A stretch of 64,000 nt of DNA from Lycorma delicatula (Eukaryota; Arthropoda; Insecta; Hemiptera; Fulgoridae), in contig NC_134455.1 in NCBI RefSeq assembly GCF_047948215.1, positions 344,992,997-345,056,996 on the forward strand, in the 5' to 3' direction. How positions within the stretch are numbered: position 1 is the stretch's first letter; every line of letters starts with the position of its first letter. The notes below the pieces were generated by a model, which did no database searches, was not told the origin of the DNA, and saw nothing but the letters and a program-made list of their open reading frames with translations. The position numbers and the translations under genes were made by a program. Below are positions 24,687 through 37,215 of this stretch, piece after piece.

Positions 24687-25120
24687 CGTATATAACACAT
24701 AATATATACATGTGTGGAATATTCATGAAGTATACGTTTCGAGACCACTGTACTCCAAGCTCCCGTAAGGAGGCAGCTAAAATTTATAGAAAGAAAGAAA
24801 GGATACGCGATTCATCATGTTAAGAGACCACTGAAAAACAAACATTTTTATTTAAAAATTTCGGGACACAAGAATCCGAACCAAAACGGCGATATTTAAT
24901 AATTTTCACCGGTATTTTCATTACTTCAAAAGAAATGAGTAGCATAGTACTTGTTAAGCAAACACTCCGTACTTCAAATCGAGACCATATTATTTAGACA
25001 GTTTATAAAGAAGCCGCTTTTGGAAGTACCTGAAATAAAATTAAATGAACGCCTTTTTGGTTACAGCTGTCATGGACTGATATTTTTTAGGTCAAAATTT
25101 TTGTTTTTAAATACTTTTCC
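24300..25120. other. very AT-rich sequence with a TA microsatellite
   Basis: (AT)n occupies 24637-24685. Otherwise nothing recognised. Confidence 0.5.
24637..24685. repeat. (AT)n microsatellite
   Basis: About 49 bases of uninterrupted AT repeat. Confidence 0.95.
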
Positions 25121-25126
25121 TTTTTC

Positions 25127-25403
25127 CTGTTTAACCTCCGGGAATTACCGTCTGGTATTCCTTCAGAGGATAATACGTATGAGTGTATGTGACGTGTAGT
25201 CTTATACAATCCCAGGTCGACCATTTCTGAGATGTGTGGTTAATTGAAACCCAACCACCAAAGAACACCGGTATCCACGATCTAGTATTCAAATCCGTAT
25301 AAAAGTAACTTGCCTTTATTAGGATTTGAACGTTGGAACTGTCGACTTCGAAATTAGCTAATTTGCGAAGACGCATTCACCACTAGACCAACCCGGTGGG
25401 TTA
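25127..25403 (-). mobile_element. SINE-1 copy, full length
   Basis: The minus strand begins 'AACCCACCGGGTTGGTCTAG' (A box). It has B box 'GTTCAAATCC' near 25325, then the family body, and ends 'GGAGGTTAAACAGGAAAAAG'. Flanks 'GTTTTTAAATA' and 'GTTTTAAATA' may be a decayed target duplication. Confidence 0.85.
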
Positions 25404-25699
25404 AGTGTTTTAAATATTGTCACAACCCTGTTCCTTTCCGTTTAAATTTTTATGGGGTTTCTATACTTTAAGAATACCCAGTAAAAATTTATAACAGACA
25501 AGCGTCCCTAATTACACTAATAAACTACCATTTTATTAAAATAAAAAAATTAAAATTAAAACAAAATCACGATAAATAGAATAATATCGTTGAAAATTAA
25601 ACCCTAAGAGGCCAGGGTATATTTTCCCTTCCAAACCAACTAGGCGGCCCAGTTGGTTAGTAATGTGACTATACATACATACATACACACATACATACA

Positions 25700-26995
25700 C
25701 GTCACTTAACGGATACTTCCCAATAAGTAATAATACTTTTAATAATAAGTTAGTTGACTTCCCGTCAACTAACGGACTCCTCTTAATACCGGACACTTTT
25801 AGATTCTCCAATAGTTTTATAGTGGTATTAATTGATAAAATACTTTTCAGTAACGAACCTTCTAAATAACGGACCCCTAATGAATTTACCCCTAAAAACT
25901 GTTCTAGGTTCTAAAAAACGGACAGCGGGAACACAAATTGTAATTTTCCTCGTCTTATTTTATACTCGGTGCGTCTAACTTGTTTATCTTTTGTGAATTG
26001 CATCACTTTCCGCGTAGACGTTGATTTTATGATTTCAATCAATAATTCATCATCCGGTGTGATTCAACATCAGTTGCTGTACAAGTGGATACTGTCCATT
26101 GAACACGTGTAATATTTTTAAGGTATAGTGCTGTATTTTTTTTTTTTTTTTGTACTACAACAAGAAAATGAAAATTTTCTATACAGGTACATTTATTGTA
26201 CTTCAGTTTTGTATATTTTACAAAAATCGTTACCGCAACTTAAAATATTTAAACATTTTAAACGCTTGACATTAAAAGAAAAAGTAGTAATTATAAATGT
26301 CTACGAAAATGAAAAATTCAGCAGGCGTGTTATGGCAAAACAACTTAAAAAGCAAACTTGATATCCAAAGTCACGGACTGAAAATGACAATCGGTTAAGC
26401 AAACGTGCATTTCCTAAAAGCAAGACATAGCGGTTGACAGTTTGACTTATGGTTTTGTAGGGCTCGTGCTAATAACATTCCGATCTCTGGAACTTTTATA
26501 CGTGAAAAAGTCCTACAAATTGCTAAAGAAGTCGGTTACGATGAGTTTAAAGTATCAGGAGATCGGTTATATAAATTTCGAATTAGACATAACGTTACAT
26601 ATAAAAATTTTTGTAGTGATGCTGGTGCTGTAGATGACAATTTGATGTTTGAGTAGGAAGGAAATTCCCTACTAGTAGTTTTTATTCTTTATTTTATTGG
26701 TCTATACAGCAGTACAGAATTTTCTTTTTTATTCAAATTCGAACATAAAGAGGACAGTGTTTTATTTTCAGAAAAACAATAAAAAAAGACAAATTTACAA
26801 ATTCGTGTTAATTGGAAACTAATATATTTTTTTTTTAATTTATAAGAAAAAAATACATAATACCGTTCTATTTTAAGCTTTTTTTTTAGTGCAATAACCG
26901 TACATAATATAATAATATATTCATATTTTTCTGAATAACGGACAGACTGTTGTGTTGTTCCCAAGCTGTGTCTGATGTTGGGAAGTTTTACTGTA
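25700..26995 (+). mobile_element. Tigger/pogo-type transposon remnant (CENPB-like helix-turn-helix part only)
   Basis: Plus-strand frames read 'LTLKEKVVIINVYENEKFSR' (26267-26326), then after a break 'WFCRARANNIPISGTFIREK' (26451-26510), 'EVGYDEFKVSGDRLYKFRIR' (26531-26590) and 'HNVTYKNFCSDAGAVDD'. This is the double DNA-binding region of pogo/Tigger transposases. The DDE catalytic half is missing; a stop follows at about 26655. The right end (26945-26994), read inward, is 'TACAGTAAAACTTCCCAACA', a Tigger-like terminus. The left end is uncertain. Five AACGGA motifs (25708, 25770, 25868, 25918, 26935) fit the repeated subterminal motif of such elements. Confidence 0.8.
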
Positions 26996-27317
26996 AATAT
27001 AAATTGTAACAGCAGCAAGATATAGTTACTTTTTTTTAATATTAATTTCTTTATTATGCAATAAAATTAAGAAAAATATCAAAATGTTCACCAAAAATTG
27101 TGGGTTCGATAAGATCTCCCTCGATCAAATTACGTTTTTACTTTAAAATTATGCACTTTTAAAAGTATAATTGAGAAAAAAAATTTAACAAAAATGTTTA
27201 GATCCTAGTTGACACCCTCCAACAAATGACGATTTGATCATCAAAATTATTCTTTATATAAAAATAAAATAATTTTTTTTAATAAAAAATGTAGGTCCCA
27301 CTTCGCTCCTTTACTTT

Positions 27318-27616
27318 ACAGACTTTCTTCGTCTGTTCAGCCTCCGGAACCACAGTAAGGTATTACTTCAGAGGATGAATGAGGATGATATATGAATGTA
27401 AATGAAGTGTAGTAGTATTGTAGTCACAGGTCGACCATTCCTGAAATATCTGGTTAATTGAAACCCAATCGCCAAATAACACCGTTATCCGCGATCTAGT
27501 ATTCAAATTCGTATAAAAGTAACCGTCTTTACTAGGATATGAACCTTAAAATTCTCGACTTCGAAATCAGCTGATTTGTCATTACGAGTTCACCACTAGA
27601 CCGACCCGGTGGGTTT
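27318..27616 (-). mobile_element. SINE-1 copy, full length
   Basis: The minus strand begins 'AACCCACCGGGTCGGTCTAG' and ends 'GGTTCCGGAGGCTGAACAG'. TTTACTTTACAG (about 27310-27321) and TTTGCTCTACAG (about 27618-27630) flank it as an imperfect 12-base direct repeat, probably a decayed target duplication. Confidence 0.85.
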
Positions 27617-28817
27617 TCTTTGCTCTACAGCTACCTAACGTAATATTTTTAGTAACAGCCACAAACTGTAAAACAGATAAACTATTAGAAATCATAAAAA
27701 TAAAAAAAAATTGTCAGGCCTCTCTTTTGTTTAATTTCCCTTGTTGTCTACAAACATTAATACAACAGACAACTAAATCTTCAACATTCGAAAATCCCAT
27801 TCAGTCCTTTTATTTGAATCAACTTTTATTTATTGGAATAATTATTTACTTCAAAGTCCGCCAGATTCGATGCAATGTTTTTTCAACAAGGTTAACAAAA
27901 TATATTTAACCTTGAAGATATATATATTTCGAATTTACGATATATATATAGGGTTTTTTCGATATATACATATATATCGGGTTTTTGAGATGCGAGGCAC
28001 AGTATGTTTAAAAACAATGTTGAATATCCCCACCCCAAAGTCGAATCAAACTATCGGAATTCTAAATAACAGTTTTCTATGAACACTATACAAAAAGTAA
28101 AATTCAAAATAATGAAAACTACCCTTTCCATTTTTTAAATATTGTCCAAGGTTTAATCGCAATCAATGGTCGTATACAGTAATTTTATAATTTATATCGG
28201 CCCAGTCTGGATATATTAATCAAATACAGGCCAACACACACTTGGGAAAAGTATTCCGAAAATTTTTAATTTTTTTTTGGCGTTTTGAACTAAGGAGGGT
28301 ATTAAAATGTGGACGTGAAAAAATCCCGATACATTAATATCGGCTAATATTGTGGGTAACGCCTTATAAGCTATGCTGCAATGGAGTGTATAGCCGGAAA
28401 AGTAAAACTGCCAGATTTAAAAAAAATAATAATCGATACATGCCAAAGGAACATCCTTGCAGCAATCGGGTATTATTCAAGCATCACGGAAATATTATCC
28501 ATTTTTCTAAAAGACAAATCCGTATATACAAGATTAAATTGAAGAACTAACTTCTTTTTTTTAATAAAACTTTATCACTTCCTATCGACATCTGTGAAAC
28601 GTGTTTCGAATAGGAAAATATCGTTCGTCTACTCGAAAACGCACATCGAAATAAACTGTTAAAAATTTCACGATAGAGATAAAAATTAGAAAAAGTTATC
28701 ACCGGTCCATTAATTTTGTTAATAATCATTATATCATCAAAAATATATACCTCATTCAAAAAATTATACTTAACACGAAATAATAAAAAAAATTAAAAAA
28801 AAATAAATAATACGTAC
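27617..28817. other. AT-rich intron sequence, nothing recognised
   Basis: A few TA runs (for example 27936-27949). No exon or repeat family recognised before the 28818-28997 exon. Confidence 0.4.
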
Positions 28818-28997
28818 CTCTCTATGATTGGAGGATATGGACCGTTTCGGTAAAGTCGGTCCCGAGTGCGACCCCTAAGGGGTTCCGCTGAGCTCACGTG
28901 GTAGGTGGAAGCAGAACGGCGGAGATACGAATCTCCTTCAGACCGCCGTTCATAGAAGTGACTAGACCGCTCGAACCCAGAGATCTCTTCAGGAGGC
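28818..28997 (-). CDS. internal coding exon of an unidentified gene (59 complete codons)
   Basis: On the minus strand the acceptor is TATCTTCTGCAG and the donor GAGAG|GTACGTA. Only one frame is open. After one split-codon base it runs from 'PPEEISGFERSSHFYERRSE' through 'GDSYLRRSASTYHVSSAEPL' to 'RLYRNGPYPPIIE', and leaves two bases, AG. With the next recognised exon (2177-2344) this makes AGT, Ser, and the frame continues. The peptide is rich in Ser, Arg, Tyr and Pro, with possible basophilic kinase sites ('RRSAS'), and looks disordered. There is no membrane segment and no fold I recognise. G+C content is far above the flanks. The length (180 bp) and equal entry and exit phase mean it could be skipped without a frameshift. 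Confidence 0.85.
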
Positions 28998-29339
28998 CTG
29001 CAGAAGATATAAAATTAAAATGATGTGATAAATCAGTTTAAAAAATACAACGAACAATGTGTTTTTTTTTAACATAAACTATTTATATAATATATAAAAT
29101 ACCTTTACATTTAGATTTTTTACGTTACCGACAAGCTTATAAAAAGAAAAAAAACGTTTGTACCTCGAAAAAAAATTACGGCAGAATATGAAAATCTAAT
29201 CATTCTTAAAATGAAAATTCAGATATAAACAAGATAAGGTGATGAAAAACTGAAAATAAAGAACTGCTCATAATAAATATTATACAATTAAAGTTAATTT
29301 AACTTAACGGAATCTGTAAGAAAATAAAGATTACGCTTT
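28998..29339. other. AT-rich sequence upstream of the exon, nothing recognised
   Basis: Expected to be the preceding intron of the minus-strand gene. Confidence 0.45.
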
Positions 29340-29399
29340 TACGGACAAAAAATGGAGAAATAACAGATAAAAAAAAAAATGTTATCAACTAAAAACTAG

Positions 29400-29830
29400 A
29401 GGATAACCGGTTTGCAAAAATCAAAAAAGATGTAAAGAAATTAAATATTAAAGAAAAAGAAATTTTGACCGAGGTATTTTCAGAAATAAACCAAATATTT
29501 CATGATTTCCTAGAAAAAGAAAGAAGAAAATTTTTCCAAAGGGAAGTTAGTGATGTAATGCGCGTACTGGCAGGAAAAGAAATTCTTAGCCCCGCGGAGG
29601 ATGGCCGAGGTGGGTCTGATGCTTATAGATTGAATACCAAACCGGATGGTTAGGGACCTGCCTGGTGCTTACTTCGCCAAGATAGGCGTTTTGACATCGA
29701 GCGCCAGTTAGCTGAGAGATTTGCTGTATGGAGAACTCTGCGATGGAGCTGCGGTGTGGGAGGGTGTAGGCATTGACCTCGCTCCTGAAAGCGACCAGAG
29801 CAGACAGAGATAGGGTATATTTTTATTAAA
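29400..29830 (+). other. coding-like fragment followed by a GC-rich block of unknown nature
   Basis: Bases 29465-29653 have an open frame beginning 'MTEVFSEINQIFHDFLEKER' with a highly charged, helical composition. It is followed (29580-29820) by a block much richer in G+C than the flanks ('GCCCCGCGGAGGATGGCCGA', 'GATGGAGCTGCGGTGTGGGA'). The first part could be a decayed transposable-element frame. The second matches nothing else in the window and I cannot assign it. Confidence 0.3.
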
Positions 29831-30792
29831 GGCTTATTAAATTTGTGAATCTGTTTCTTGATTCTTAATTAAATAAAAAAGGATTTTGAGTAAATTGAAT
29901 TGTAGGACAAAATTGTCGTTGATGCGATCAACACTTTGTTTTGCAGGTATGAGGGTAGTAGTTTTAGTGGTTAAATACTCATCAAGTAATGACCCGAGCG
30001 AGTAGTCGAGTTTAGAGCTTCCGCAAATCGGTTAATTTGATAGTTGAGGGTTGTAAGTTGAGAGGTGTGGCGACCGGGAACGCCGTAAGATGGGTGGGTA
30101 TCAGGATGGCAGAAAAGGAAACATAATGTCAAGTAAAGTTGTTTTTTTAATGCGATCACATAGACTGCCAATACGAAATAAAAAAATAAACAATTCAGAA
30201 TCAATTTTTATCACAAATCTATTTCTGACTAAATCAAATATTCACAAATACAGGTGTCGTCATCACAAACGTGCATAAATACAAAAATACAGATACGTGT
30301 CGATTCCAAAAATTCCAACGATTATATTTGCTCACCGAATAGTTAAATAATTAAAGCATTAAGATAAAATATGTCTAAATTTTAATGTCTTTTTTGAAAA
30401 TTAAACACTTAATTCTTAAAAATAATAAATTTAGTTCATTTTTTTTTTTTTAATTAATACGTTAAACAATTTAAAATTTAAACCTCCTAATCAGTTTTGC
30501 TCAACTTACAGGAGTTTCTGCACACACTTAAGTAACGTTTGCATTTTCTAAATAATGAAGAAAACAAAAACAAAAATATTTTCATATATGTAGGAAAAAT
30601 GTCTTCCTCGATAAACCATAAAGGTTATTATTTTTTTTATAAGATTCAACAGAGTAAATAATTTTTAAAAAAATGTTCATTCCTAAACCTCTAAAATTCC
30701 AGCATAGGTCAACTTTTTTTTACACCGATGAATAAATTTACCACAGAAGCTTACAAAAGAAGCTAGTACGTGTGAATACGAAAATGTAATTT
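29831..30792. other. AT-rich sequence, nothing recognised
   Basis: Only homopolymer runs, for example T at about 30438-30451. Confidence 0.4.
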
Positions 30793-30884
30793 TTGTAGCG
30801 TAACAGAAAATGCCGTACCAGACCGGGATTCAAACCCAGGACCTACAAGTAAAACGCCGAGACGCAAACACTCCTCCCCGGAGA
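30793..30884 (-). repeat. tRNA-derived SINE-2 copy
   Basis: The minus strand reads 'GGTCCTGGGTTTGAATCCCG' (B box), 'GTCTGGTACGGCATTTTCTG' and 'TTACGCTACAAAAATT', matching the 60941-61040 copy. Confidence 0.75.
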
Positions 30885-30964
30885 TCGAATGTGATATAAA
30901 GTACATATATTCGCTCAATAAAACTATCTAACTCCCAAATCCTTTATTTTTAAAGCACCAAGTG

Positions 30965-31150
30965 TAAATCAGAAGTGTAAATCAAAAACGATTATTCGTA
31001 ATATGTTGAAATTTTGGACTTAGTACTGTTGTGTCATCTAGTTGTGCACATCCCCTATTGATTGCAATCGACTGGGATAAGTGTCCAAAAAAAGCCCATA
31101 ACTCGGTCTCATAACTGTACAAAATGTTCCAGAACTAAGGTTATAAAAAA
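30965..31150 (+). repeat. ACTTCC-family repeat, internal fragment
   Basis: 'AATATGTTGAAATTTTGGAC', 'ACTGTTGTGTCATCTAGTTG' and 'TGATTGCAATCGACTGG' correspond, reversed, to 10980-11090. Neither end of the family is present. Confidence 0.65.
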
Positions 31151-31159
31151 AATGAAACT

Positions 31160-32879
31160 AGTGAGGCAATTGTAACTCAAATAAAAAAAATCGGGTAGGA
31201 CTGAATGCAAATCTAAAATTTAAGTCAAAAGTTACAAATGTAGAACGCACTTAACGACTCGGATAAGTATTCTCGGCTCCTTTCAATTCTTTTTTATAAT
31301 TTATTAACGACTTGCTTCCAAATCTTGACCGGTACGCTTTAACCCTTTAACTCCTCGTGGGATGATCATATTCATTTCTTTTGTAACAAAATCAAATAGA
31401 TTGCTTCGAGGAGCCTAAATAAAAAGCTACTGAAAGCTTGTAATAATTAAATATTTATTTCGCATACATGTGTATTACTGCTGTATAAAACTATCTCTTG
31501 GGGATTACGTCAAAAAGTCAGAGCCAGATTTTAAGATACAATCGGTGAAAAGCCTAGTAAAGCCTAGACTTTCCCGAACAAGCATTCTTATTATTATTAT
31601 TACTGTACTCTCAAATTATTAATTCATTTCTAACAAAGTTATTATCTCTAAGTTCTACTTACTCTACATACGCTAAATAAATAGAATTAATTTATCACGT
31701 GTTTTTGGACGTTTTATGCTAATTTTGTCTTCAATTTTTAAAAATGTATTTTTTCCGCCATTTGGAGAGCTTACAATTGATTTACAAAATTGATTTTTAT
31801 ATATTTTATGCATCTTACTGAACCTTAAATCGGTGCTTTTGATAACTTACACAGTTATTGCGTAATGATTAATACAACATTTTAATTTTTGCGGACATTT
31901 TGAGGTGAACCCGATCGAGGATATTCGTGAATTTTTATAATCCTCTTAGAGATGATTAATCCGAATTCGAAATCAAAAACGTGTTCACACGCACACTCGT
32001 ACAGGAGTAATTCATTCATTATTGAAATCACTAACGACCCTGTTCGTTAAAAAACGAGCTATCAGATCATTATGTGGTCCCCGTAATTAGAAAAATAAAT
32101 GTTATCTCCTTATGTTTACATTTTAAGAATGTATATCTTTGCTAAAAAAAAGACAAAATGTGACACTTATTATAATATTCACCGTAACGAAATCGGGTAA
32201 GGAACTATTTTCGTATAACTCCACAAAATACTTTGCTTACGAAAAAAGGAACATAGTCTTCCGTTTAAGTTTTAATAACTCGTCGAACCGTTTAAAAAAT
32301 CGTTCCACCAATTTATTTAAAGTACAATTAAATATTTTCTCTTACAGAAAATATATATCGGCTGTTGAATTTTTAAATAATACTAATTAAAATTATATAT
32401 ATTATTTATCTGCATCCCGTTTGACGTGTACATAAATATGTTCGTTCTTTTTTTCAATAAGGACTGAATTGTGAATTATTTTGTAATATTTTTTTGTATG
32501 TAATGTATTTACCTTAAAATTACTTCAAAACTTTGTATCGAATATATATTACATGGACCAATCACGTATATTTTTAAATTTATCTTATAACATAATCTAT
32601 ATATAATGTATAATTATATACTGATTAGATTAAAACATTTTATTCAAGAATCCATTACATAAATAACAGGGGAGGAGGAATAAATAGCGGAAGTTAACGT
32701 GTGCATACAGTTGGAATGAAGTTATAATAATTGTTGTAGTTTAAAAATGTATTATAGTTCAAAGCCTATATACATGGATGCCTAAGATACAAACGTGTCC
32801 CATGCTGAAAAATGTTAAAAATAACAACCGAAAGATTTCAATACAAAGTTTCTTTGAATCGGTTCAATAAAATATCAGT
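31160..32879. other. AT-rich sequence, nothing recognised
   Basis: No repeat copy, exon or RNA gene could be supported. An open frame at 32139-32390 has the composition of random AT-rich DNA. Confidence 0.4.
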
Positions 32880-33500
32880 ACTTGCGCTGCAATTCGTATC
32901 TCGTAAACAAATAAGATCCCTTTAACGACTTTTTTTCTCTGGCGTGTAAATCTATGTTTCATCGTCGGTAACGACTGAATTACGGAACTAATCACCTTTT
33001 TCTGTGTAGCGCTTCAACAATTTCAAAGCAGATCCCGTTCGGATTTTTTTGCGACGTTCCGTTAAGAAGTGCGGCATCCGACGTGCATAAACCATTCTGA
33101 AGCCTAAATGGTCAAGAACAATACACCCGATTACAGCTCTTGAAACATCAGGAAAAAGAAAGGCCAGGTCGGAAATAGTTCAGCGACAATATTTTCTGAT
33201 TACATCATCGACGCGTTTCAACAAGTCCTCGGTGATTATCGAAGGCGTTCCCAAACATTCTTCATCGGGCATATTTTTAAACCTTCCACACCATTTTCGG
33301 ACTTTGTTTCATTCATTACATTATCACCGTAAACAGCAAATGACTGCCTATGAATTTAAGTCGGCTTTACGTTTTGATATTTTAAAAACCGTATGACTAC
33401 GTATTTCACAGTCGGCGGCAACATCGAAATAACTCTCAGGTAATTAAAGATACTACAACGCGGCAACTTACAAACAACAATGCAGTGTGTCCATTAATCG
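32880..33500 (-). pseudogene. decayed mariner-type transposase, N-terminal and middle part
   Basis: Read on the minus strand, pieces in several frames give a 'VRKWCGRFKN'-like DNA-binding segment near 33290, 'CIVLDHLGFRMVYARRMPHF' (about 33075-33130), 'ERRKKIRTGSALKLLKRYTE' (about 33010-33070) and a degraded 'VVTDDET.IYTPE' near 32950-32980. The last is where mariner has its first catalytic Asp; the tryptophan codon is now a stop. The C-terminal half and any TIRs are not visible. Several frameshifts. Confidence 0.65.
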
Positions 33501-33559
33501 CGTGGCCGTGAACAATACAGGTTCGCCAAACTTAAGGAGAGAAATTTCCCATCGGTCTT

Positions 33560-34353
33560 TACTTTAGAGATATCTCTCGTATTTTTACATTATATAAAAT
33601 GGAGCCTGTTTTATAATTTTATAATTCCCTTTTAAGGAAACATTTCAACTAAAATCGAGTATTAAGGAAATATTAACTAAAATCTAATAAAATTTAAAAA
33701 AATAGATATACTTAAATTATATCCCCACCTTTAAGTCCGACCCAACTAAAAATGTCAGTAAAACAACTTTTACGGTTACTAAATGCGTATCGAATTTCGA
33801 GTTTACAATATCATTTTAAAATGGCAGGTAAATACCCCAACCCCTATGTATCTCATTAAGTTCAAAATTGAACGGCATCAATTCCCCGTATATAGAAATA
33901 TTTTAACCAAATTTTAATCTTTACACTGCCTAGTGATTTTTTTTAATCAAAATACATGCAAAATATACATACACAGTAACAAAGCCTGCAGGAATTTTCC
34001 TTTTTTTTTTTTACTTTCGGACAAAAAAAAGGTTGTAAAATGTCGAGATTTGCAAACCCCTAAACCCAAGATTTAATATATCACCCGGAATATATAATAT
34101 ACATTTTATATAGTTGCATATTTTAATAAAAATAAAATATGTAATATCTAATTACCTTCTACCCAAAATTTTTACAGTTACTGTATAAATTACTATATAA
34201 ACTTACATGAATAGTTACTGCTAAGTTATGTACAGCTATTCCCGGGGAAATGAAAAAATTAAAATATAACACTGCAAATGAAATGTTCAGATAATATTAG
34301 ACAATAAATGATAATGCTAACGGTGACAGGGAAATAAATAAGTAGGCTATCTA

Positions 34354-34390
<37 letters not shown>

Positions 34391-35385
34391 AGAGAGAGAG
34401 GGAGTGAGAGGTAAAGCCGCCGTTATAAATTTTACGAGCAAGTGATAAAAACATTTATTGCTTTTATGTACAAGTATAGCGAAGATAGCATAGCAACACA
34501 ATCTTATTCGTTGAAAGACATTAAATCCATTCAAAACGCTGCAGGTTTTTAACTTTTAAATGGTACAAGTCCAATAATGTACTGAACAAAGCATGCATGA
34601 AGGTATTTTTTAAATTTTACACTACTGGCGTATTACATTTTAATTACAAAAAAAAAACAAAAAAAAAACGCTAATATACATATCTAAGCTGAGTATTCAG
34701 GTATTTAAAAACTTCAAGCTGTATTCTCATTGTAAAAACAAAAAGAGTAATACTACCTTCGGATACAAACATAGTGTTAAGAGGATATCAATTAAGAGAA
34801 AAGACTACAACTCTGTAACAAATACATAAGTTACAAACATTTAAATACGACATCATAAACAGCATTCATGTTCATTAATTCGTATATTTTTTCTGCAAGC
34901 ACCTTAATAAAACATTAAGATTATAATTACTAAATATGCATTACGCTTACTTATATTCTCGTATGAAATATATAATTTAAAGACTCTCTAAAAAAAATCT
35001 AAAGAATGTTCAAAAACAAAAAAAACGGGCTCTCAAATCATTGTTTGGCACATATTCGTAAATAAGAATCGTATGGACCATATTTATTAAATTAAAAATG
35101 TTAACTATCGAAGCGTTTATATTTATAAATGCGCAATGTTTATTTAAAAGGTGCCATCTTTATTATCCAAAAAAAGTCTGATTTTAGTTAAAACAACGAT
35201 CGATCACAAAAAAAATATTTTCTAGTTAAAAAATTTTAAAACGAGAAATTCTGGTTACGATTCTTAATCGTTATAAAACTTTAAACCCCCTTTCAAACCA
35301 CAAATTTATAAACGTATGATAGCTATATACTTGTTAAACATTGAAAGTGATAAATACTTCTCTCTGTCACTCTCTCACCTTTCCC
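33560..35385. other. AT-rich sequence with one microsatellite, otherwise nothing recognised
   Basis: (TA)n(GA)n lies at 34356-34410. No exon or recognised element. Confidence 0.4.
34356..34410. repeat. compound (TA)n(GA)n microsatellite
   Basis: About 32 bases of TA repeat followed by an interrupted GA repeat. Confidence 0.93.
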
Positions 35386-35387
35386 GT

Positions 35388-35670
35388 CTAGCCTCCGGAA
35401 CCACCGTAAGGTATTACTTCACAAGATGAATAAGGATGAGATGTATGAATTTAAAATTAGTGTATCTAGTACAGCCTCAGGTCGACCGTTCCTGAGATGT
35501 GTGGTTAATTGAAACCCGATCACCAAACAACACGGGTATCCAAGACCTAGTATTAAAATCCGTATAAAAGTAACACTGCCTTTACTAGGATTTGAACCTT
35601 AGAACTCTCGACTTTCAAAATCAGCTGATTTGCGTTGACGAGTATACCGCTAGACCGAACCGGTGGGTTA
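35388..35670 (-). mobile_element. SINE-1 copy, full length
   Basis: The minus strand begins 'TAACCCACCGGTTCGGTCTA'. It has B box 'GTTCAAATCC' near 35590, the family body, and ends 'GGTTCCGGAGGCTAGACGGG'. No clear target duplication. Confidence 0.85.
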
Positions 35671-36474
35671 TCCTTTGAAATCCTGAGGTATTACACGATT
35701 TTCGATTGGCCTACTGAAAGATGGGCGGTGTACGAATCATCTTTCTTCTGATGAAGCGGTCACACGGAAACTATGCAAAATTGGCTACGCATCGGATCGG
35801 AAAATTTCTTTCAAAAAGGAATCCAAACGCATCATTAAAGTACGGATTAAGTCTAGAAAAGTAGAAAAAAAATCTGTTTAAAGTAAGCAAATTTCATTTA
35901 TGTAAACGCAAACACAGATTATTTTTTTCACTTTAATTTTTGACAAATCTTTGTGTATAACGATAACAAAGTAAGTTATTTACATCAATAATAATAATAA
36001 TAATGTTTTTCTCATGTCCTCTAAATTTAAATAAATTAATCAGCTTAACATTGAATATTTAATAACAAAGTAGAAGATGAATTTTACATCAACAATCTGT
36101 TGATGTAAAATAGTTTTATTTTTTGATTTCTAATTGTTCATACACGGATTTAATGAAATAGGTTTTTACTTATAATTTAATTATGAAAAGGAAAATGTTT
36201 TACAAAAGCAACATAAGTTGTTAATTGTGCTTTTTTAGCGAACAGTAATATATATCTTATTTCTGCTTTAATTATTAAAAATAAAATTATCATAAAAGGC
36301 AAAAAGAAGCACTATATAAAATTAATAGCGATTTAAAATCACGATCTAGATTAGTTGTTCACTGCATCACATACACTTGCATTGCATCACTCTTAACTAC
36401 ATTTCTTTTTTTGACTCCAGTCTAGAGTTATATTCGGCCGCGTATGTTGTATTCATGTGACCTTGTGCGAGCTC
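35671..36474. other. AT-rich sequence with one hairpin
   Basis: Holds the 36081-36111 hairpin; otherwise nothing recognised. Confidence 0.4.
36081..36111. repeat. perfect 14-bp hairpin
   Basis: ATTTTACATCAACA (36081-36094) pairs with 36098-36111 across a 3-base loop (ATC). Confidence 0.85.
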
Positions 36475-37215
36475 GCGACATGGAACAGAGAACGCGATCA
36501 AATTTTGTGTTCAACTTCAAAAATCTTTCGTTGAAACTTAATCTATGATATAGCAAGCATTCGCTGATGGTCTCATCACCGAATTTTGTCATCGAATGAG
36601 ATTGTCATTTCATACAACATACATCTGGTGGAAGCGGTTTAATGACGGTAGAGAGTCGTTGGATGACAACGAACGAAGCGGGAGGCCGTCAACAGCTATT
36701 CACGACGAAAACGTGGCAAAAGTGCGCGCGCATCTGGTCAAACCGTCTTAACTGGTCAAACTGTGAATTCTAAATTCTATTTGGAAGTAATGAAACGCCT
36801 GATGGGTCGCATTCATCGAATCCGGTCCGACTACCAGGATCCGGGCAGTTGGACTCTTGCATGACAATGCACAGATGTCAACAGTTTAAACACGTTATTG
36901 TTATTACGTCCCAAATCAAATCACCTTCTTATCAAATCCGTCCTATTCACGCAACCAGGATCTAGCAGATTTTTTTTTGTTCCCGAAACTCAAATTGAAT
37001 ATGAAAAGCCGCTTTTTCGACCCACATTCCGGCCATCCAAAAGCCTTCCAATGAGCAGTTGAAGGCAATCTCACAAAGTGATTTCTCCAGTGTTTCACGG
37101 GCTCTACCGGCCCTGAAATGAATGTATAAATAGAAAAGAGTTCTATGTATAGGGCTGATGTGAGTAAATTCGTTTATCGTTAAATCTTTATTTTTATTTA
37201 ATTTAATTTCGGAAC
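36475..37215 (+). pseudogene. decayed mariner-type transposase (SETMAR-like lineage)
   Basis: It begins near ATG 36480 ('MEQRTRSNFVFNFKN'; the lineage usually starts 'MEQR..IKFC.KL.K'). It continues across frames with 'NERSGRP'-like sequence near 36670, a 'LLHDNA'-like 'CMTMHRC' near 36860, and 'FFVPETQIEYEK' then 'PTFRPSKSLPMSS' near 36980-37050. The last corresponds to the usual 'FLFPKLK...D I..' C-terminal segment. A large part of the catalytic core is deleted. No TIRs were identified. Confidence 0.7.

Noticed and set aside
26689..27018. 109-codon minus-strand open frame
   Set aside because: It overlaps the Tigger right end and A/T-rich runs; the Lys/Phe/Tyr-rich composition is that of random AT-rich DNA.
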